This document shows, piece after piece, positions 56,084-62,485 of a stretch of 64,000 nt of DNA. Origin of the DNA: Ignavibacteria bacterium (GTDB taxonomy: Bacteria; Bacteroidota; Ignavibacteria; Tepidaquicellales; OLB5). Where the stretch lies: NCBI GenBank assembly GCA_019912545.1, contig JAIOIK010000042.1, positions 1 through 64,000 on the forward strand, given 5' to 3'. Under the pieces are notes generated by a model. That model was not told where the DNA came from. It ran no database searches and worked only from the letters and a program-made list of their open reading frames with translations. Every line of letters starts with the position of its first letter. The first letter of the stretch is position 1. The translations under genes and the position numbers were made by a program.

Positions 56084-56280
56084 TAGATTTTAATTTTCAA
56101 GTTTAATTTCTTTTGATCTTCTGAAAATGGGTGCAGCTCATCTTCAAAATACAGATCAATTGCTTCTTTTAAATTTGATACTGTCTCCTTAACTGAAAAT
56201 CCCTGAGTTACTACCGGAATATCTTCACATTCTCCGACAAAGTAACCATCTTCACCTTTTGTTACAATTGCCTTGATCAA
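56083..56280 (-). CDS. HicB-like small protein
   Basis: This 65-residue protein reads as a HicB/UPF0150 partial RNase H-fold domain: IKAIVTKGEDGYFVGECEDI followed by PVVTQGFSVKETVSNLKEAI. No DNA-binding tail and no HicA toxin gene (30-90 residues with a conserved His) were found next to it. It is probably an orphan or non-toxin member. The start is TTG at 56280. It overlaps the marC start. Confidence 0.75.
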   Translation of the reverse strand: MIKAIVTKGEDGYFVGECEDIPVVTQGFSVKETVSNLKEAIDLYFEDELHPFSEDQKKLNLKIKI

Positions 56281-56339
56281 TTTTCTAACTTACTATTAAT
56301 TTTTTGTTAAAATACTTTTTTGAACCATTAAGATAATTG

Positions 56340-56482
56340 CCACGACCTTTAGAGGCTGTCTCAAAAGTACCATTTTTCGGTGGCACAGACATTCTTGTCT
56401 GTGATCGTTAAACATAAATGAGGTTTTCGACAGACAGGAATGTCTGTCCCACTGGTTTTGAGTCAGCCTCTTTAGGTCGTGG
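56340..56482. mobile_element. MITE-like element with nested inverted repeats, 143 bp
   Basis: The outer arms, 56340-56366 and 56456-56482, match at 24 of 27 positions (CCACGACCT..GAGGCTG..CTCAAAA). Inside, GTGGCACAGACATTCTTGTC at about 56380-56403 faces GACAGACAGGAATGTCTGTC at about 56428-56452. Each inner arm is itself a small palindrome (ACAGACA..TGTCTGT). No gene lies inside; no clear target duplication was seen. It occupies most of the 316-bp gap between the HicB-like and solute-binding protein genes. Confidence 0.75.
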
Positions 56483-56538
56483 AAGAATGTGGATTTTTAT
56501 TTCGGCTTTAGCCGCTAATAAAGTATACATATATGATT

Positions 56539-56592
56539 GGATTCTTCGCCCGACCTGCCTGCAGCAGGCAGGTAAACCGGTCTCAGAATGAC
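56539..56592. repeat. GGATTCTTCGC..CTCAGAATGAC repeat split by the 19-base palindrome
   Basis: GGATTCTTCGCCCGA and CCGGTCTCAGAATGACAAATC are the two ends of a common hairpin-type repeat. CCTGCCTGCAGCAGGCAGG at 56554-56572 interrupts it and is identical to the copy at 55236-55254. Confidence 0.75.
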
Positions 56593-56596
56593 AAAT

Positions 56597-58267
56597 CTAA
56601 TCAATCCTGCAATACTTTAAATTTATTATCCCAAGCCCGTCAACGTACATACCTGAAACTTTCTTTTGCTTCAGGTAAATAAACTGATTGTAATACACTA
56701 TCATCCAGGGTGAATCCTCAAATATTATCTTATCAATCTCCCGATAAACCCTCATTCTGTCGTCAAAATTGGTGAGCTTCAGCCCCAGGTCATATAATGA
56801 ATCCACTTTCGCATTTTTGTAGTGAGATGTATTCGGCCCTATGGGAGTCTCATTCTTGCTGTAGAATAAAGCGTAATAATTCTCGGGATCGTAATAATCC
56901 GCGCCCCAGTTTGCGCGCCAGAATGTAAGCTTTCCCTCATTCTGCGCTGAACGATGTGTTGCGCCAAGCATTTCCTCTATCTGCAGGTCAATTCCAAGCT
57001 CTCTGAACTGCGCCTGCAAGGCCTCGCAAAGCTCTCGCTGTGATTCATCGTTATGATAAACGATCTTTAACGATAATCCTTTTCCATCGGGATAACCCGC
57101 ATCCTTAAGCAATTGCTTCGCCTTTTCTTTATCGTAACTGTACCCTTTCACATCTTCTGAAAAGCCGGGCATACCTTTTGGCAGAGGACCGTTAACTCCC
57201 GGAATACCTTTGTTCTTCAATACGAACTTAACTATCTTTTCCCTATCAATCGCATAGTTAAGCGCCTGACGTAGTTTCTTGTTACCGGCAAGAATGTTAT
57301 TCTTCCCGCCTTCCATATTTGGATTAAGCATCGTTGCAAGATAAACCGTGTTAAGATATGGCTGCTTAACCAGATCAAAATTATACTCTGGCTTCAATGT
57401 ACCGTCGTCACTTGTAATCATGCCGTAAACATCAACCGACGGTTTTTCAAAATCAAGCTTGCCGCTTTTGAAGTCAAGGAATTCTGTCTCCGGACTGCGG
57501 ATGAACGATACAGAAAATCCGTCAATCTTAGGAAGCGCTGAACCGTCTTTATCCTTAGCCCAGTAGTTCGTGTTCTTCTCACAAAAAAGTTCCTTATCAA
57601 CTTCCCACTTAACAAACCTGTACGGACCCGTACCAACTACCCTAAAGCCAAAATCGTCCTTGTAAAACTCAACTGCTTCTTTGGGATAGACATATCCATA
57701 CGGCATGGTAAGTATGCTCATAAACGGAGCGAAAGGCTGAGTGAGCTTTATCTGAAATACTGAATCATTTACAGCAACAAATCCGCTAACCTCCTTCACC
57801 TTATCCGGAGAATCGGAAAATGCTTCTGCACCCATGACCTTATCGCGGTAAACCCACAAGCCTCTTGTCTTAGCACGTGGATCGCAAACTCTTTCATAGC
57901 AATACTTGAAATCAGCAGCAGTAACTTTCCTGCCCTTGCCTCCGGGGAAACACTTATCATCATGGAAGAAAACATCAGTCCGCAAATTGAACGTATAAGT
58001 CATGCCGTCGGGAGAAATATCATAGCTCTTCGCAATAAGCGGCTGGAGCTTTGCCTCCTTATCGTACTCAACAAGTCCCTCGCACGTATTTATAAGCACA
58101 TGCAGGGCGGGATAGTTGTTGGCTGTAATGGGATCAAGGCTTTCAATGCCGTTAGGATCGTTATACCTGAATATCTTATCGGTAGAGTCTTTTTTAGTGC
58201 AGTTTAGAGAGCTTAAAGAGATACTTAAAAAAATAGCGAGAAGAAGCTTTCCCGCTGAATCGAATAT
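56597..58267 (-). CDS. Solute-binding lipoprotein, ABC peptide/nickel family (SBP family 5)
   Basis: This DppA/OppA-like lipoprotein captures peptides or other solutes in the periplasm. Motifs: DPITANNYPALHVLINTCEG, YTFNLRTDVFFHDDK and VTAADFKYCYERVCDP in the first third, LRQALNYAIDREKIVKFVLK near the middle, and NWGADYYDPENYYALFYSKN near the end. The first standard start is GTG at 58099, but the frame continues upstream to 58306 and encodes a clear lipoprotein signal (LLLAIFLSISLSSLNCTKKD) and family sequence. No ATG, GTG or TTG lies in that extension; ATA at 58267 is a nominal choice. No permease genes lie here. Confidence 0.8.
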   Translation of the reverse strand: MFDSAGKLLLAIFLSISLSSLNCTKKDSTDKIFRYNDPNGIESLDPITANNYPALHVLINTCEGLVEYDKEAKLQPLIAKSYDISPDGMTYTFNLRTDVFFHDDKCFPGGKGRKVTAADFKYCYERVCDPRAKTRGLWVYRDKVMGAEAFSDSPDKVKEVSGFVAVNDSVFQIKLTQPFAPFMSILTMPYGYVYPKEAVEFYKDDFGFRVVGTGPYRFVKWEVDKELFCEKNTNYWAKDKDGSALPKIDGFSVSFIRSPETEFLDFKSGKLDFEKPSVDVYGMITSDDGTLKPEYNFDLVKQPYLNTVYLATMLNPNMEGGKNNILAGNKKLRQALNYAIDREKIVKFVLKNKGIPGVNGPLPKGMPGFSEDVKGYSYDKEKAKQLLKDAGYPDGKGLSLKIVYHNDESQRELCEALQAQFRELGIDLQIEEMLGATHRSAQNEGKLTFWRANWGADYYDPENYYALFYSKNETPIGPNTSHYKNAKVDSLYDLGLKLTNFDDRMRVYREIDKIIFEDSPWMIVYYNQFIYLKQKKVSGMYVDGLGIINLKYCRID

Positions 58268-58352
58268 TCTTATTGGTATTATTTTATTAATAATTTTGAT
58301 GATTAACTAAAGAAATGTTGGTTTTGGCTGCAAATTTGTTCAAGTAGTATAA

Positions 58353-58611
58353 TTATTTGTAAACATTTTTTCTATGCTTTATTGAAAGCACTTCAACTGA
58401 TTTTGATTTCTCATCAATCTCATAAATAACCCTGTAATCACCAACTCTGTATCTAAACAAACCTGAAAGCTGACCTGATAACTTCTTAATGTTATTACTC
58501 ATAAGGATTGATTTCAAGTTGTAAAAAACATTTAGAAAATTTTTTTGCAAGAGTCAAGTTTGCTTTTGAATATGCTTTCGCGGCGTGAGACGAAAGAGTG
58601 ACTTTATACAT
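58353..58611 (-). pseudogene. RelE/ParE-type toxin with a one-base frameshift
   Basis: The ATG at 58611 encodes MYKVTLSSHAAKAYSKANLT onward through FLQLEINPYE, then hits TAA at 58495-58497. The next frame continues in register with NNIKKLSGQLSGLFRYRVGD and VIYEIDEKSKSVEVLSIKHR, the second half of a RelE-superfamily toxin. Total length 259 bases is one more than a multiple of three, so a single extra base or a two-base loss has broken the gene. It overlaps the antitoxin end by eight bases, the usual antitoxin-first order. Sequencing error is an alternative. Confidence 0.8.
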
Positions 58612-58834
58612 CACTTCTCACTTTACGCCAATCAATTCCTTTTCCGGAAGCGAACTCCTTTTTTGCAGCATTGATTTCTGAAAGAAGACCGGGAATTCTA
58701 AGAAGTTCTTTAGTAGCGGGATTATCACTACGTTCAGCCAGATAAGAAACAAAATCTTCAACTACTAAAAGCTTATCTTTTGGGAAGTTACGAATTCGCT
58801 TGCTTATGCTGCTTTTCAAAGAAGTTGTGGTCAT
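58604..58834 (-). CDS. Antitoxin of a RelE/ParE-type toxin-antitoxin pair
   Basis: This 76-residue protein begins MTTTSLKSSISKRIRNFPKD and continues KLLVVEDFVSYLAERSDNPA, then ends in a charged tail (FASGKGIDWRKVRSDV) of the kind that binds a toxin. It probably dimerises and represses its own promoter. The gene is intact although the toxin is frameshifted. The exact antitoxin family is not recognised. It overlaps the toxin start. Confidence 0.7.
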   Translation of the reverse strand: MTTTSLKSSISKRIRNFPKDKLLVVEDFVSYLAERSDNPATKELLRIPGLLSEINAAKKEFASGKGIDWRKVRSDV

Positions 58835-58863
58835 AACAAATGTAATTTTAGCAGTTTATTTAG

Positions 58864-58936
58864 TGCATCCTTGGGGGCTCGAACCCCAGGCCTAATGATT
58901 AAGAGTCATTTGCTCTACCAACTGAGCTAAGGATGC
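58864..58936 (-). tRNA. tRNA-Lys (CTT)
   Basis: On the minus strand the acceptor arms GCATCCT and AGGATGC pair fully, TAGCTCAGTTGGTAGAGCA is the D arm, the anticodon loop around CTCTTAA gives CTT, and GGGGTTCGAGCCCC the T arm. The discriminator is A. CCA is not encoded. Confidence 0.95.
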
Positions 58937-59115
58937 CCACAAATATGCGATTTTCATCGTTTTCATTCAATCCCTTTTTTGATATTGTTAAGATAAAATA
59001 CAAGGTTCATTTAATTAGATAGATTTGATCCTTAAAAACATTTATTTACAAATTAGTATCATCACATGATTTGCATAAGAGACTACGGTGTGTTAAATTA
59101 ATCCTTACATAATAT

Positions 59116-60201
59116 ATGAACAACATCATCTTAAAATCTCGCGGTGCAGTGCAGAATACGAAAAACCGGTTTGAGACTATTCATTTTGATTATAACGACG
59201 AGTCGCTGGAAGAGTACTACGATGAAGACGGCAATATTGAAGTAAGGCGCATTCCCACGCAATTCTTTACCGATCACAGTAAAAGCATTTTGGCTAAAAA
59301 TGATTCACCTGACCTTGGCTTTGATTACAGCATCAATCCCTACCGCGGGTGTGAGCATGGCTGTATATACTGTTATGCCCGCCCAAGTCATGAGTATCTC
59401 GGATTTTCCGCCGGACTGGATTTTGAAACCAAAATTATGATCAAGCCCGATGCCCCAAATCTGCTTGAAGAAGCCTTCCGCAAAAAGTCATGGGTACCGC
59501 AAACGATAATGTTTAGCGGCAATACTGATTGCTATCAACCCGTTGAGCGAAAGCTAGGTATAACGCGGGAGTGTCTTAAGGTATTTCTGGAATTCCGCAA
59601 TCCCGTTGGCATCATCACAAAGAATGCACTCATACAAAGGGATATTGATATACTAAAAGAAATGGCAGAACTGAAGATTGTCAACACGGTTATTTCAGTC
59701 ACAACTCTTAAGCGAGAGCTATCTAGAAAGCTTGAGCCAAGAACATCAGTGCCATCAAAACGCCTTGAGACAATTGAAAAGCTTGCATCTGCCGGTATTC
59801 CCGTTGGCGTAAATGTTGCGCCCATAATACCCGGTTTGAATGACGAAGAGATTCCGGCAATACTCAAAGCCGCTGCCACGAGCGGCGCAAAAACTGCGGG
59901 AAGAACAATTCTGCGGCTCCCATATTCCGTTAAAGAGCTGTTTACCGAATGGATCACTCGCAACTATCCTGAAAAGGCGTCTAAGATACTCACAAGAATT
60001 AAGGATGTTAGAAGCGGTGAGCTATCCAGTGCTGAGTTTGGTGCACGCATGCGAGGCGAAGGCAAGTATGCAGATCATATCCATGACCTCTTCAAAAAAT
60101 GCTGCACGAGGCTTGGACTTAATATGGAGTTCACTCACACAAGGAAAGACCTGTTCCACGTAGCTCATTTGGATAAAAGCCAGGGCGAGTTGTTTGGATA
60201 A
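59116..60201 (+). CDS. PA0069-family radical SAM protein
   Basis: The 361-residue protein has the radical SAM motif NPYRGCEHGCIYCYARPSHE near residue 77 (CxxxCxxC) and ISVTTLKRELSRKLEPRTSV near residue 200, both typical of the PA0069/Rv2578c family, a relative of spore photoproduct lyase. LRLPYSVKELFTEWI and ADHIHDLFKKCC lie in the C-terminal half. The substrate is not established. ATG at 59116; the gene stands alone. Confidence 0.9.
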   Translation: MNNIILKSRGAVQNTKNRFETIHFDYNDESLEEYYDEDGNIEVRRIPTQFFTDHSKSILAKNDSPDLGFDYSINPYRGCEHGCIYCYARPSHEYLGFSAGLDFETKIMIKPDAPNLLEEAFRKKSWVPQTIMFSGNTDCYQPVERKLGITRECLKVFLEFRNPVGIITKNALIQRDIDILKEMAELKIVNTVISVTTLKRELSRKLEPRTSVPSKRLETIEKLASAGIPVGVNVAPIIPGLNDEEIPAILKAAATSGAKTAGRTILRLPYSVKELFTEWITRNYPEKASKILTRIKDVRSGELSSAEFGARMRGEGKYADHIHDLFKKCCTRLGLNMEFTHTRKDLFHVAHLDKSQGELFG

Positions 60202-60307
60202 TAGATTTTAATATCTCAAATTCTTATTAACACTTTTCATGGATTGATTATTCATCAATTGCTATATTTGAAGAATATTCCGAATTTAAATTTTCATTTT
60301 GACAATT

Positions 60308-60649
60308 ATGAATGATGCTTCGAAGTTAAGGCTTGTCAAGTTACTTCATACGCTTATTTGGTTATTCTTCAATGTGGTAATTTTCTATTTGCTCTACGCC
60401 GTAATTGCTGACAAAATTGATAAGTGGGTTTGGATATGCCTTGGCCTGATAATTCTGGAAGGAATTACACTTGCTGTATTTAAGAAAATGTGTCCGGTTA
60501 CACTCATCGCAAGAAAGTATTCTGATTCCGATAAAGATAACTTTGATATTTACTTACCTAACTGGCTGGCACGGCATAATAAGCTTATATATACAATAAT
60601 CGTACTAATAGCAATTGTAATTCTATTTTTCAGGCTTCTTACTAAATAA
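60308..60649 (+). CDS. Small membrane protein, DUF2784-like
   Basis: This 113-residue protein has three hydrophobic helices (LIWLFFNVVIFYLLYAVI, WVWICLGLIILEGITLAVF, IYTIIVLIAIVILFFRLL) and the stretch KKMCPVTLIARKYS, which resembles the CPLT motif of DUF2784. The match is partial. ATG at 60308 is preferred to a TTG at 60299. Function unknown. Confidence 0.55.
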   Translation: MNDASKLRLVKLLHTLIWLFFNVVIFYLLYAVIADKIDKWVWICLGLIILEGITLAVFKKMCPVTLIARKYSDSDKDNFDIYLPNWLARHNKLIYTIIVLIAIVILFFRLLTK

Positions 60650-60683
60650 GTAATTTCCTGAATTAATCAAACATAGTTTAAAT

Positions 60684-61208
60684 ATGAAATTCGATCTAAA
60701 TGAATCAATTGATATTCTTAGCCGCACTCCAGCTGTACTTGAAACTCTGTTAAGCGGACTAAGTAACGATTGGCTAAATAATAACGAAGGTGGAGAGTCT
60801 TGGAGTCCGTACGACATTGTTGGCCATCTCATCCACGGCGAAAAGACCGACTGGATACCGCGCATGGAAATTATTCTATCCGATAGCCTTGACAAAAACT
60901 TCTCTCCATTTGATAGATTTGCTCAGAAAACTCAAAGCAAAGGTAAATCATTAAGTGAATTGCTTGAAGAATTTATGACAATAAGAAAGAAAAATATTGA
61001 GAATCTCAAATCAAAAAATTTAACAGCAAGTGATCTTACAAAAACAGGTATTCACCCTGAATTCGGTGAAGTGACTCTTGAACAGCTTTTGGCTACAATG
61101 ACTGTTCATGACCTCGGCCACATTGCGCAAATATCAAGAGTAATGGCTAAGCAGTATTTTGCGGAAGTTGGCCCCTGGAAAGCGTATTTGCCTGTGCTTA
61201 CAAAATAA
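60684..61208 (+). CDS. DinB-family protein
   Basis: The 174-residue four-helix protein carries SPYDIVGHLIHGEKTDWIPR near residue 41-60 and TVHDLGHIAQISRVMAKQY near residue 137-155, giving the histidines expected at a DinB metal site. Homologues include thiol-dependent transferases and hydrolases. It follows the small membrane protein at 34 bp. A second DinB protein lies at 41169; the two are not close copies. Confidence 0.85.
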   Translation: MKFDLNESIDILSRTPAVLETLLSGLSNDWLNNNEGGESWSPYDIVGHLIHGEKTDWIPRMEIILSDSLDKNFSPFDRFAQKTQSKGKSLSELLEEFMTIRKKNIENLKSKNLTASDLTKTGIHPEFGEVTLEQLLATMTVHDLGHIAQISRVMAKQYFAEVGPWKAYLPVLTK

Positions 61209-61306
61209 TTCCTGACTGCACTCCCCGCAAAAGGAAAGTTATTTGGATAAATATATTAAGAAATTTCTGATAAATTGGAGAAATTATTGTAAATTAACTT
61301 ACGAAA

Positions 61307-61401
61307 CCTCACCCCGTCCTCACGGACACCCCTCTCCTATTCCCGCCAAACAGAAACGAGGGACGGCAAGAAACGCCGAAGGAAAGGGGGCAGGGGTGAG
61401 G
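61307..61401. repeat. CCTCACCC..GGGGTGAGG element
   Basis: CCTCACCCC at 61307-61315 and GGGGTGAGG at 61393-61401 are perfect inverted ends of a 95-bp unit. The interior (GGACGGCAAGAAACGCCGAA among others) is unlike the copy at 54148-54235. It lies in the gap before the LVIVD lipoprotein gene. Confidence 0.65.
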
Positions 61402-61465
61402 TGAGCAGTAGTAATCAATTTAATCTCCAATTATTACAATTTTTAATCAATCTCAACTATAAAAA

Positions 61466-62470
61466 ATGAACAAAGTCCTGATAATTCTTTTTTTTAGCTT
61501 CATAGTTTTTTACGGGTGCAAGGATAATTCCACAAATCCGGTTGTTAACCAGCAGAACATGAAGCTTATTAATACATATAATACTTATGCTTCAACCAAC
61601 GGGGTTTATTTGGCTGCGTTTAATTTCAGGAACTATGCTTTCATTGCTGATGGCTCTGCAGGAATGCAGATACTTGATGTAACTCTAGTAAATACCATCG
61701 ATTCGGTTTCATCATATGATACAGATGGCAGCGCAAATGATATATGTGTTGCGGGAATCAACGGAGATACATATGCATTTATTTCTGATTACAACGGCGG
61801 GTATGTTATTGTTGATATAGATGACCCTGCCAGTCCTTTTTTGCTTGGTACAATTGCAGCCGCAGGTTTTGTTAATACATCTTATGTAGATGCTGTTAAC
61901 AGAATTGCATATGTTGCATTTGCCACGGGACAGGTTTCAATATACGACCTCTCACCTCTTCCTAATATTCCAACTTTCCTTGGCTCTATCAGCATTCCGG
62001 GCGGAAGCGCAAACGGTCTGAGTGTCTCAGGGGATAAGCTTTATATTGCCGGCGGCAATGTCGGAATTGAAATTGTGAATATTGCTAACCCTCAAAATCC
62101 AATAGTACTTTCTGCATTCAACACTCCGGGCAACGCAAGCGGAATAACCGTAAGCACAAACTTTGCTTATGTTGCCGATGCTTCAAACGGCATGCTGGTT
62201 TTGAATGTCAGCAATCCTTCTGCGCCTGTTCAGCTTTCAAGGTTTGCACCAAACGGACAGATACTCGGAGTGGCTGTTAACAACAACAATGTTTTCACTG
62301 CCGATAATGGCTATGGCGTTGAGAATGTGAGTGTTTCTACTCCACAATCACCCACACAGCAGGGATATATACAAACCAATAGCTCAGCGCTTAACATTGT
62401 GTATTTCGGAGGTTATATATACCTGGCAGCGGCCGAAGGCGGCATGGCAATTTTTCAGCCCACTAACTAA
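61466..62470 (+). CDS. LVIVD-repeat beta-propeller lipoprotein
   Basis: The 334-residue protein starts with a lipoprotein signal (IILFFSFIVFYGC, lipobox FYGC with Cys near residue 18). Repeats such as GYVIVDIDDPASPFLLGTIA, GIEIVNIANPQNPIVLSAFN and GMLVLNVSNPSAPVQLSRFA follow the LVIVD pattern, which builds beta-propellers at the cell surface. About seven repeats are visible. The binding partner is unknown. glgB begins 15 bases after its stop, in the same frame. Confidence 0.85.
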   Translation: MNKVLIILFFSFIVFYGCKDNSTNPVVNQQNMKLINTYNTYASTNGVYLAAFNFRNYAFIADGSAGMQILDVTLVNTIDSVSSYDTDGSANDICVAGINGDTYAFISDYNGGYVIVDIDDPASPFLLGTIAAAGFVNTSYVDAVNRIAYVAFATGQVSIYDLSPLPNIPTFLGSISIPGGSANGLSVSGDKLYIAGGNVGIEIVNIANPQNPIVLSAFNTPGNASGITVSTNFAYVADASNGMLVLNVSNPSAPVQLSRFAPNGQILGVAVNNNNVFTADNGYGVENVSVSTPQSPTQQGYIQTNSSALNIVYFGGYIYLAAAEGGMAIFQPTN

Positions 62471-62485
62471 TCACGAATTCCCAAA

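Noticed and set aside
58099-58099. GTG at 58099 as the true start of the solute-binding protein
   Set aside because: It would remove the lipoprotein signal and conserved N-terminal residues encoded in frame upstream.
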